From contig NZ_BAABWS010000001.1 in the NCBI RefSeq assembly GCF_040371945.1, positions 124,001-188,000 of the forward strand: a stretch of 64,000 nucleotides of DNA. Direction: 5' to 3'. This DNA is from Litorivita sp040371945 (GTDB lineage: Bacteria > Pseudomonadota > Alphaproteobacteria > Rhodobacterales > Rhodobacteraceae). Shown in pieces: positions 8,434 to 15,848 of this stretch. Position numbers and translations under genes: made by a program. The stretch's first letter is position 1. The number at the start of each line of letters is the position of its first letter. A model generated the notes under the pieces. It saw nothing but the letters and a program-made list of their open reading frames with translations. It ran no database searches and was not told where the DNA came from.

Positions 8434-8461
8434 TATATAGGTGCCCGCCTGCGCTTTGCAA
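8434..8461 (-). promoter_or_regulatory. Sigma-70-like promoter for ssrA
   Basis: On the minus strand TTGCAA (8461-8456) and TATATA (8439-8434) are 16 bases apart. They place the start of transcription near 8427, right at the first hairpin of the acceptor piece. Confidence 0.6.
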
Positions 8462-8602
8462 AGGGGGATCGCGATATTTGATGTGCGTCTTTTTACGTTT
8501 GCAGAGCCGCGCAGAACGGGGCAGTCTTGGGCAATATCGGGCCGCGGGGCGCGCTGCGGGGAGGCGGCGCGCGCAGAGTAGGCCCATGAGGGAGGCGCAT
8601 TT

Positions 8603-9106
8603 ATGGCGATGATTACAAAGGAATATTGTGTTCAAATGGCGCGCTATAACGCGTGGCAAAACGCCGAGCTTTTGAAGGCGATGCAAGACTTGGGCGAAGA
8701 GGCGGCTCATGTGGACCGCGGGGCGTTCTTTGGCTCGATCTTGGCGACGGCCAACCATGTTTTGTGGGGGGATCGTATCTGGATGCACCGTTTGGAGGGG
8801 TGGCCCGCGCCAAAAGGCGGGCCGGACAATTCCACCACCCTGTGCCCGACCATCGCGGTCTGGGGATCCGAGCGGTTTCACACCGACGGGCTTTTGCGCG
8901 AATGGGCGAGCGGATTGCACAGCCTTGATCTGACCGGCGATCTTGACTGGACCTCGGCCCATAGCAACATCACCTCGCGCCACAGCAAAGGCCTGTTGAT
9001 CATGCAGATGTTCAATCACCAAACCCATCACCGCGGCCAGATCCACGCCATGATCACCGCAGCAGGCGGGCGCGGCTATGTCACGGATCTGCCCCGAATG
9101 CCGTGA
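8603..9106 (+). CDS. DinB family protein
   Basis: A 167-residue four-helix-bundle protein of the DinB/YfiT-like family, metal-dependent proteins often linked to thiol chemistry or stress. Family marks are the N-terminal YNAWQNAELL, the first metal histidine in ATANHVLWGDRIWMHR, and the C-terminal pair in MFNHQTHHRGQIHAM (the HxxxHRGQ pattern). Start ATG at 8603 follows GGGAGG. It stands alone between ssrA and the acuI-like gene. The exact substrate is unknown. Confidence 0.9.
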   Translation: MAMITKEYCVQMARYNAWQNAELLKAMQDLGEEAAHVDRGAFFGSILATANHVLWGDRIWMHRLEGWPAPKGGPDNSTTLCPTIAVWGSERFHTDGLLREWASGLHSLDLTGDLDWTSAHSNITSRHSKGLLIMQMFNHQTHHRGQIHAMITAAGGRGYVTDLPRMP

Positions 9107-9188
9107 TCTATGTGCGATAAATCAAATGGCTTGCAACATCCCCAAGATGAGCTTGCCGATGTAACTCTTTGATAAGCAGGAATATAAC

Positions 9189-10187
9189 ATGTTTAATGCC
9201 TTGGTCGTCACCAAAGATGCCACCGATACCACCACAGCAAAGGTCACCGCGCTCGATGATGCGGATTTGCCAAAGGTCGATGGCGGCGTGACGGTTGCGG
9301 TCGAATATTCCACGGTGAACTACAAAGACGGGCTTTGCCTGTCGCCCGGAGGTGGCGGATTGGTGCGCAACTATCCCCATGTGCCCGGTATCGATTTTTC
9401 TGGCACGGTCGAGACCTCCGACGATCCGCGCTACAAGGCGGGCGATAAGGTGGTCCTGACCGGATGGCGCGTGGGCGAGGCCCATTGGGGCGGCTATGCG
9501 CAAAAGGCGCGCGTGCGCGCCGATTGGTTGGTGCCGCTGCCCGACGGATTGACCCCGAAACAGGCGATGGCGGTCGGCACGGCGGGGTTCACCGCGATGT
9601 TGGCGGTGATGGCGCTTGAAGAACACGGGCTCACGCCGGACCAAGGCGAGGTCTTGGTCACAGGTGCGGCGGGCGGCGTGGGATCGGTCGCAACCGCGAT
9701 CCTTGCCAACCTCGGCTATCAGGTCGCAGCGGTCACCGGCCGCCCCGAAACCGCCGCCTATCTCAAAGACCTCGGCGCCGCGCGGATTGTTGCGCGCGAG
9801 GAATTGGCCGAAACCGTCAAACGCCCGCTGGAGAGCGAAACATGGGCGGGCTGCGTCGATGCGGTCGGCGGCGATATGCTGGCGCGGGTGCTGGGGCAAA
9901 TGAAATACGGCGCATCGGTTGCCGCCGTGGGGCTTGCGGGGGGCGCTCGATTGCCCACCAGCGTTGTGCCCTTCTTGCTACGGGGGGTGAATTTGCTCGG
10001 CATTGACAGCGTAATGAAACCCTATGAGGGGCGTTTGCGTGCATGGCAGCGCGTGGCGACCGACCTTCCGCTCGGTAAGCTCGAAGATATGGTGCAAGAG
10101 GCTAAACTGGCCGATTTGCCGGAATTGGGCCAAGATATCCTTGCCGGTAAGGTCAAAGGTCGCGTCGTGGTCGATGTGAACGCCTAA
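9189..10187 (+). CDS. acuI: MDR-family oxidoreductase, acryloyl-CoA reductase type (AcuI/YhdH)
   Basis: A 332-residue zinc-free medium-chain dehydrogenase of the YhdH/AcuI group, which reduces acryloyl-CoA to propionyl-CoA with NADPH. In Rhodobacterales this serves 3-hydroxypropionate and DMSP/acrylate use. N-terminal family pattern: YSTVNYKDGLCLSPGG and PHVPGIDFSGTV. The NADPH-binding Rossmann loop is VTGAAGGVGSVATAIL near residue 157. Start 9189 follows AGCAGGAATATAAC. No acrylate or DMSP genes are next to it, so the substrate rests on family membership alone. Confidence 0.88.
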   Translation: MFNALVVTKDATDTTTAKVTALDDADLPKVDGGVTVAVEYSTVNYKDGLCLSPGGGGLVRNYPHVPGIDFSGTVETSDDPRYKAGDKVVLTGWRVGEAHWGGYAQKARVRADWLVPLPDGLTPKQAMAVGTAGFTAMLAVMALEEHGLTPDQGEVLVTGAAGGVGSVATAILANLGYQVAAVTGRPETAAYLKDLGAARIVAREELAETVKRPLESETWAGCVDAVGGDMLARVLGQMKYGASVAAVGLAGGARLPTSVVPFLLRGVNLLGIDSVMKPYEGRLRAWQRVATDLPLGKLEDMVQEAKLADLPELGQDILAGKVKGRVVVDVNA

Positions 10188-10286
10188 GCCGCGCGATGGG
10201 CAAGAGCAACAATTTCAATCCAAAGTGAACCGAAGCGGCAGGCCCTGCGTAATACCCCGATAAGGTAAGACAAACCGAGGGGCGCG

Positions 10287-11705
10287 ATGACCACACCGAC
10301 GACGATACTCTGGCTGCGGCGCGATCTGCGCCTGACGGATCATCCGGCGCTTTGCGCGGCCTGCGCGCGCGGCGCGGTGGTGCCTGTCTATATCCTCGAT
10401 GATCAGGTCGCCCATCTCGGCGCGGCCGCGAAATGGCGGCTTGGCCGCGGTATCGAGGTTTTGGCGCAGGCCTTGGAGGCGGCGGGATCGCGTCTTATCC
10501 TGCGGCGCGGCCCTGCGGCGGAGGTCTTGCGCGATCTGATCCGCGAGACCGGCGCCGATGCCGTCTATTGGTCGCGGCTTTATGATCCGGATGCGGTTGC
10601 GCGTGACACCCATGTCAAATCCGAGCTGCGTGCCGAAGGGATCGAGGCGAAAAGCTTTGGCGGTCATCTGCTCTTTGAACCTTGGACAGTCGAGACCAAA
10701 ACCGGCGGATATTACAAAGTCTATTCGCCGTTCTGGCGCGCGGTCAAAGACGTGATGGTCGAGGCCCCGTTGCCCAAACCCGCTGCCATTGCAGCGCCCG
10801 ATATATGGCCGCCAAGCGAGGCCATTAAAGAGTGGCAGATGGGCGCAGCTCTGCGGCGCGGTGCGGCGGTCATGGCGCAACATGCGTTGGTCGGCGAGGC
10901 GGCGGCGCAGGGGCGGCTTGGCGCCTTCATCGCCCATAAGATCAATGATTACAAAGCCCGCCGCGATTTTGCCGCCCAAGATGCCACCTCGATGCTGTCC
11001 GAGCCGCTGACCTACGGCGAGATCAGCCCGCATCAATGCTGGCACGCCGCCGCGCGCGCCGCAATGGAGGGCAAAGCGGGGGCGGAGCATTTCCTCAAAG
11101 AACTGGTCTGGCGCGAGTTCGCCTATCACCTGATGCATCACACGCCGCATATTCTGGATCGCAACTGGCGCGACGGCTGGGAGCGCTTTGGCTGGCGCGA
11201 CGAAGAGGCCGCGGCAGAGGCGGTTTTGCGTTGGAAGCAAGGGCGCACAGGGGTCGCATTTGTCGATGCGGCGATGCGGCAAATGTATGTCACCGGCAAA
11301 ATGCACAACCGCGCGCGGATGATCGCGGCCTCCTATTTGACCAAACATCTGTTGGTGGACTGGCGGGTGGGGCAGGCGTGGTTCGAGGACTGCCTGAGCG
11401 ATTGGGACATCGCCTCCAACGCCATGGGATGGCAATGGGTCGCCGGTTCAGGCCCCGATGCCGCGCCCTATTTTCGCATATTCAACCCCGAGACGCAGGC
11501 CGAGAAATTCGACCCCGAAGGCGCCTACCGCCATGCATGGATCGCCGAGGGGCAAGACCGCCCCAGCGACACGGCGCTATCCTATTTCAATGCCGTGCCG
11601 CGGTCGTGGGGCCTGTCGCCCGACATGGAGCCCGCAAAGCAGCTGATTAGCCTCGCGCAGGGGCGCCAGAGGGCTTTGGAAGCTTATGAAAACCGTGACT
11701 TTTGA
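10287..11705 (+). CDS. phrB: Deoxyribodipyrimidine photolyase
   Basis: A 472-residue cryptochrome/photolyase protein that splits UV-induced cyclobutane pyrimidine dimers using blue light. The N-terminal antenna domain starts with TILWLRRDLRLTDHPAL. The C-terminal FAD-binding helical domain carries WREFAYHLMHHTP, DAAMRQMYVTGKMHNRARMI and WQWVAGSGPDAAPYFRIFNP (from about residue 381), all strongly conserved in class I enzymes. It is followed after 100 bases by a cyclopropane-fatty-acid synthase-like gene. From memory, Rhodobacter sphaeroides has a similar pair (phrA-cfaA) under the RpoE/ChrR singlet-oxygen response; the same control here is an inference. Confidence 0.95.
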   Translation: MTTPTTILWLRRDLRLTDHPALCAACARGAVVPVYILDDQVAHLGAAAKWRLGRGIEVLAQALEAAGSRLILRRGPAAEVLRDLIRETGADAVYWSRLYDPDAVARDTHVKSELRAEGIEAKSFGGHLLFEPWTVETKTGGYYKVYSPFWRAVKDVMVEAPLPKPAAIAAPDIWPPSEAIKEWQMGAALRRGAAVMAQHALVGEAAAQGRLGAFIAHKINDYKARRDFAAQDATSMLSEPLTYGEISPHQCWHAAARAAMEGKAGAEHFLKELVWREFAYHLMHHTPHILDRNWRDGWERFGWRDEEAAAEAVLRWKQGRTGVAFVDAAMRQMYVTGKMHNRARMIAASYLTKHLLVDWRVGQAWFEDCLSDWDIASNAMGWQWVAGSGPDAAPYFRIFNPETQAEKFDPEGAYRHAWIAEGQDRPSDTALSYFNAVPRSWGLSPDMEPAKQLISLAQGRQRALEAYENRDF

Positions 11706-11805
11706 AACGGTTACACTAACATCTTAACGAAAACTTGCTTGCACCCCCCAGCGCGGTTTAGCCTTTCACGGCGCGCCTGAGGGGCAAGCGCGCGGAGGAG
11801 CAGCT

Positions 11806-13014
11806 ATGATTTTGACGAGCACCAAAGGCCAAAAGGATTTGCCACGCTATTTTGCGCGGGTCTTCGAGGTGGCCTGCAACATGCCCAACGGTCGGCTCGA
11901 TTTTGTTCTGCCCGATAGGCGCAGGTTTCGCGCCGAAGGCCAGAACGCCGGCCCGATTGCCGAACTGCATGTCCATAACCCCGAGATCTTCGCCCGTCTG
12001 GTGCGAGAAGGGGATTTGGGGTTTTGCGAGGCCTATCTGGACGAATGGTGGTCGACGCCCGATTTGCAGGCCTTCCTCGATTTGCTCCATGCCGAGAACG
12101 ACGAGCTTTACGACGGATTTCCAGGCATGTTTTTTGTCCGCTCCTACGAGCGGATGCGCCATTGGATGAACCGCAATACCATCGAACAAGCCAAGAAAAA
12201 CATCGCCGCCCATTACGATTTGGGCAACGATTTCTATGCGCTTTGGCTCGACGATACGATGACCTACTCCAGCGCCATGTTCGAGACCGGCCAAGAGAGC
12301 CTTGAGACGGCGCAGATTGCCAAATACGCCTCGATGGTCGATCAGATCGGCGCCAAAGAAGGCGATCATTTGCTCGAAATCGGATGCGGATGGGGCGGGT
12401 TTGCAGAATATGCCGCCCGCGAGCGCGGGATGCGGGTGACGGGGCTGACCTTGAGCGTCGAGCAGTTGAACTATGCCCGTGAACGCATTGAAAAGGCAGG
12501 GCTTTCGCATCTGGTCGATTTCAAGCTGCAAGACTACCGCGACGAAACAGCCACCTATGACGGCATCGCTTCGATCGAGATGTTCGAAGCCGTGGGCGAG
12601 CAATACTGGCCGGTCTATTTCGATACTGTAAAACGCTGCCTGAACCCAGGAGCCAAGGCGACGTTGCAAATCATCACCGTGCAAGACAAACGTTTCGAGA
12701 CTTACCGAAAAGGCGTTGATTTCATTCAAAAATACATTTTTCCAGGGGGGATGCTGCCCAGCCCCAAAGCGCTGCGCGCCGAGATATCCAAAGCGGGGCT
12801 GGAGTTCACCCGTTCCATCGAGTTCGGCCATAGCTATAGCCTGACGCTGCGCCGCTGGTTCGAGACGTTCAATGCGCGTTGGGACGAGGTGGCCAAGCTC
12901 GGATTTGACGCGCGTTTCAAGCGGATGTGGAATTTCTATCTTACCTCTTGCGCCGGTGCCTTTGAGGGGGGAAACTGTGATGTAACGCAAATTACAATCA
13001 CAAGGCCGAGCTAA
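11806..13014 (+). CDS. Cyclopropane-fatty-acyl-phospholipid synthase family methyltransferase
   Basis: A 402-residue SAM-dependent methyltransferase that acts on unsaturated acyl chains of membrane phospholipids. The SAM-binding motif is LLEIGCGWGGFAEYAA at about residue 188. Upstream is the family segment KKNIAAHYDLGNDFYALWLDDTMTYSSAMF. Downstream are SIEMFEAVGEQYW and FIQKYIFPGGMLPS. Start ATG at 11806 has a strong site, GGAGGAG. It could make cyclopropane acids or, as with CfaA/UfaM-type enzymes of phototrophic relatives, a branched methyl acyl chain. Its stop is 3 bases before trgA, so co-transcription is likely. Confidence 0.92.
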   Translation: MILTSTKGQKDLPRYFARVFEVACNMPNGRLDFVLPDRRRFRAEGQNAGPIAELHVHNPEIFARLVREGDLGFCEAYLDEWWSTPDLQAFLDLLHAENDELYDGFPGMFFVRSYERMRHWMNRNTIEQAKKNIAAHYDLGNDFYALWLDDTMTYSSAMFETGQESLETAQIAKYASMVDQIGAKEGDHLLEIGCGWGGFAEYAARERGMRVTGLTLSVEQLNYARERIEKAGLSHLVDFKLQDYRDETATYDGIASIEMFEAVGEQYWPVYFDTVKRCLNPGAKATLQIITVQDKRFETYRKGVDFIQKYIFPGGMLPSPKALRAEISKAGLEFTRSIEFGHSYSLTLRRWFETFNARWDEVAKLGFDARFKRMWNFYLTSCAGAFEGGNCDVTQITITRPS

Positions 13015-13017
13015 AGG

Positions 13018-13482
13018 ATGATCCCGACCTCTTCCGCCCGCATGCCGACAGGGGCGAAACTGATGGCAGCCATATGTTTGGCGGGGCTTGGGTGGATCGT
13101 GTCGAACGAGGTGCGGATGCTACTGCCCGATCAGGGCGATTTTGGGTGGTTCAACGTGGTCAATGGCGTCATCGGGGCCGCCTGTGGTTGGTTTATCCTC
13201 GGCACGCGCGCGGGGCAGGGACGCGCCGGCGCAATCGCAAACGGGGTCACCGGTGTTTTCATGTTGGTGTTTTGGGCCATCTTTGTGCATGCGGGCAACG
13301 AGATGCTGCGCCTGTCGATGCGGCGCCGGTTTGACGGTCCGATGGAAGCACTGGCCGAAATGTTCCAAACCGCGATTGAATATGCGCTGATCCTCGCCGA
13401 TCCGTTGGTGATCGGAACTTTGGCCGCCGGTGCGGTGATCTCTGGCCTTTTGACAGAATTTACCGCCTCACGCTTCAAATAA
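13018..13482 (+). CDS. trgA: TrgA family tellurite-resistance membrane protein
   Basis: A 154-residue inner-membrane protein with four hydrophobic segments. It matches the TrgA family first described with tellurite resistance in Rhodobacter sphaeroides. Recognisable parts are MPTGAKLMAAICLAGLGWIVSNEVRMLLP, DFGWFNVVNGVIGAACGWFILGTRAG, and VTGVFMLVFWAIFVHAGNEMLRLSMRRRFDGPMEA. The annotated start is 13018; an internal ATG at 13042 (MPTGAKL) matches the conserved N terminus equally well. It is followed by trgB and cysK. The biochemical role is not known. Confidence 0.88.
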   Translation: MIPTSSARMPTGAKLMAAICLAGLGWIVSNEVRMLLPDQGDFGWFNVVNGVIGAACGWFILGTRAGQGRAGAIANGVTGVFMLVFWAIFVHAGNEMLRLSMRRRFDGPMEALAEMFQTAIEYALILADPLVIGTLAAGAVISGLLTEFTASRFK

Positions 13483-13524
13483 GCGTTTCGCGGCGTTTCC
13501 CGCCCAGCGATGGAGCCTTTGCGA

Positions 13525-14700
13525 ATGGCCGATATTTTTTTATACGGAACGCTGTGCCATCGTCCGCTTCTGGCCTGTGTTTTGGGCCTGCGCGAGGCGG
13601 ATTTGGACGCAAGATTCCAAATTGCGCCCGCCTATTTGCCCGATCACCGCTGCTACGACGGGGCGCCGGACGGCAGCTACCCGATGATTTGCGCGCAAAA
13701 GGGTGTCGAGGCCGCAGGGCTCTCGGTGCAAGGGCTGTCGCCACAGGACATCGCGCGGCTCGATTTCTACGAGCTTGGTTTCGGTTACGAGCTGCGCGGC
13801 GCAATGGTTGAGACCGGCCGCGAGGAAGCCGGTGCACGCATCGATACGCCCGCGCAGGTCTATTTCCCGATTCAGCCTTTGGACGCGCAGGCGCCCATGT
13901 CGCATGACCGCACATGGTCATTTGAAGTCTGGCGCAAAGATCACGCGGCTTTGGCCATGACCGCCGCGCAAGAGGCGATGGGTTATTTCGGGCAGATCAC
14001 CCCGCAAGAGCTTGCGCAAAAATTTCCGATGATCCGCACCCGCGCCGCCGCGCGGCTTTTGGCGCGCCAATCCGCGCCAAGCGCCGTTCGCAGCGCCACC
14101 CAAAGCAGTGAGGTGATCCCCCACGGGGCGCGCACCGATCACGCGGGGTTCTTCTTGCATCAAACCCACCGCCTGCAATTGCCGCTGTTTGGCGGCGGCC
14201 ATAGCGCGGTCTTGGAGCGCGAGATTTTTGTCGCGGGCGATGCGGCGATCCTCTTGCCCTATGATCCGCTGCGCGACCGCGTGCTCTTGGTCGAACAATT
14301 TCGCATGGGGCCTTTCGGGCGCGGCGATCCCAAACCCTTCCAACTGGAGCCCGTCGCGGGCCGGATCGACGGCGGCGAGACGCCCGAAGAGGCGGCCAGA
14401 CGCGAAGCGGTGGAAGAGGCCGGATTGACGCTGCGCACCATGGAGAAGATCAGCGCGCATTACCCAAGCCCCGGTTGCAGCACAGAATTCTTCCACCTTT
14501 TCCTTGGCTTATGTGACTTACCTGATCTTACCCAAGGGCAGGGCGGGCTCGCATCCGAGCATGAAGACATCCGGACCCATGTTCTGTCCTTTGAGGCTGC
14601 GATGGGTCTTGTGTCCTCTGGCGAGGCCAATAACGGACCGCTGATCCTGATGCTGCTTTGGCTTGCGGCGGCGCGTCCCCGATTGCGCAATCTAGGCTGA
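13525..14700 (+). CDS. trgB: TrgB: gamma-glutamylcyclotransferase-like domain fused to a Nudix hydrolase
   Basis: A 391-residue two-domain protein. Residues 1-150 look like an AIG2/gamma-glutamylcyclotransferase domain (ADIFLYGTLCHRPLL near the start, the YGTL loop of the family). The C-terminal half is a Nudix hydrolase of the ADP-ribose pyrophosphatase type; its Nudix box GGETPEEAARREAVEEAGL sits near residue 282 with the REAVEE core intact. The combination is the TrgB architecture. Start 13525 is preferred over 13510 because GGAG lies 9 bases before it. It is placed between trgA and cysK as in the R. sphaeroides tellurite locus. Confidence 0.88.
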   Translation: MADIFLYGTLCHRPLLACVLGLREADLDARFQIAPAYLPDHRCYDGAPDGSYPMICAQKGVEAAGLSVQGLSPQDIARLDFYELGFGYELRGAMVETGREEAGARIDTPAQVYFPIQPLDAQAPMSHDRTWSFEVWRKDHAALAMTAAQEAMGYFGQITPQELAQKFPMIRTRAAARLLARQSAPSAVRSATQSSEVIPHGARTDHAGFFLHQTHRLQLPLFGGGHSAVLEREIFVAGDAAILLPYDPLRDRVLLVEQFRMGPFGRGDPKPFQLEPVAGRIDGGETPEEAARREAVEEAGLTLRTMEKISAHYPSPGCSTEFFHLFLGLCDLPDLTQGQGGLASEHEDIRTHVLSFEAAMGLVSSGEANNGPLILMLLWLAAARPRLRNLG

Positions 14701-14816
14701 TGGCGGCTTGAGTTCGCGCCCAAGGCCGAATACATCTTGACCCAAGAATTTATGAAACGACGCGCAGCACGGCGCCGCGTTTCCAAGACCTGAAGGCTTG
14801 AGAAGGAGCACCCGCA

Positions 14817-15848
14817 ATGAAGTTTGCACAAGATCTGGCCCATGCGGTGGGAAATACCCCGCTGATCAAGCTGCGCGCGGCCTCGGAGGCCACGGGGTGC
14901 ACCATTTTGGGCAAGGCGGAATTCCTCAATCCCGGACAATCGGTCAAGGATCGCGCGGCGCTTTATATCATCAAGGACGCCATCGCGCGCGGCGAGCTCA
15001 AACCGGGCGGCACGATTGTCGAAGGCACGGCGGGCAATACCGGTATCGGCCTTGCCTTGGTCGGGGCCTCTATGGGGTTTAAAACCGTGATTGTCATTCC
15101 CGAGACCCAGTCTCAGGAGAAAAAAGACATGTTGGAGCTGGCGGGCGCAGAGCTGGTGCAAGTGCCTGCGGCGCCTTACAAAAATCCCAACAACTATGTG
15201 CGCTACTCCGAGCGTTTGGCGGCGCAGCTGGCCCAAACCGAGCCGAACGGCGCGATCTGGGCGAACCAGTTTGACAATGTCGCCAACCGCCAAGCCCATA
15301 TCGAAGGAACCGGCCCCGAGATTTGGGAGCAAACCGGCGGCAAGGTCGACGGTTTTGTGGCGGCGGTCGGCTCTGGCGGCACGCTTGCGGGCGTGGGCAT
15401 GGCGCTGCAACCGCATGGCGTCAAAATCGCGATTGCCGATCCGATGGGCGCGGCGCTGCACAGCTTTTACACCACGGGCGAATTTGCCTCGAGCGGCACC
15501 TCGATCACCGAAGGCATCGGCCAAGGGCGGATCACAGCAAACCTTGAAGGCTTTACCCCCGATTTCTCCTACCAGATTCCCGACGAAGAAGCGCTTCCGG
15601 TCGTGTTCGATCTGCTGCAACACGAGGGGCTTTGCCTTGGCGGCTCGTCGGGCATCAATGTCGCCGGTGCGATCCGTTTGGCGCGTGAATTGGGACCAGG
15701 CCATACGATTGTGACCATCCTGTGTGACTATGGCACGCGCTATCAATCCAAGCTCTTCAACCCCGAGTTCTTGCAAGAAAATGGCCTGCCGGTGCCAAGC
15801 TGGTTGACCCATGCGCCGCGCTCGATCCCTGGCGTCTTTACGTCGTGA
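14817..15848 (+). CDS. cysK: Cysteine synthase A (O-acetylserine sulfhydrylase)
   Basis: A PLP enzyme of 343 residues that makes L-cysteine from O-acetylserine and sulfide. The PLP lysine lies in NPGQSVKDRAALY (Lys44). The phosphate/substrate loop reads EGTAGNTGIGLA; the usual form is TSGNTG, so the loop Ser is Ala here, as in a subgroup of long alphaproteobacterial enzymes. The phosphate-cup glycines appear later as GSGGTLAGV and GGSSGIN. Start 14817 has an AAGGAG site. It overlaps the next gene by 4 bases (GTGA). A role in tellurite tolerance beside cysteine synthesis is suggested by its trgAB neighbours. Confidence 0.94.
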   Translation: MKFAQDLAHAVGNTPLIKLRAASEATGCTILGKAEFLNPGQSVKDRAALYIIKDAIARGELKPGGTIVEGTAGNTGIGLALVGASMGFKTVIVIPETQSQEKKDMLELAGAELVQVPAAPYKNPNNYVRYSERLAAQLAQTEPNGAIWANQFDNVANRQAHIEGTGPEIWEQTGGKVDGFVAAVGSGGTLAGVGMALQPHGVKIAIADPMGAALHSFYTTGEFASSGTSITEGIGQGRITANLEGFTPDFSYQIPDEEALPVVFDLLQHEGLCLGGSSGINVAGAIRLARELGPGHTIVTILCDYGTRYQSKLFNPEFLQENGLPVPSWLTHAPRSIPGVFTS

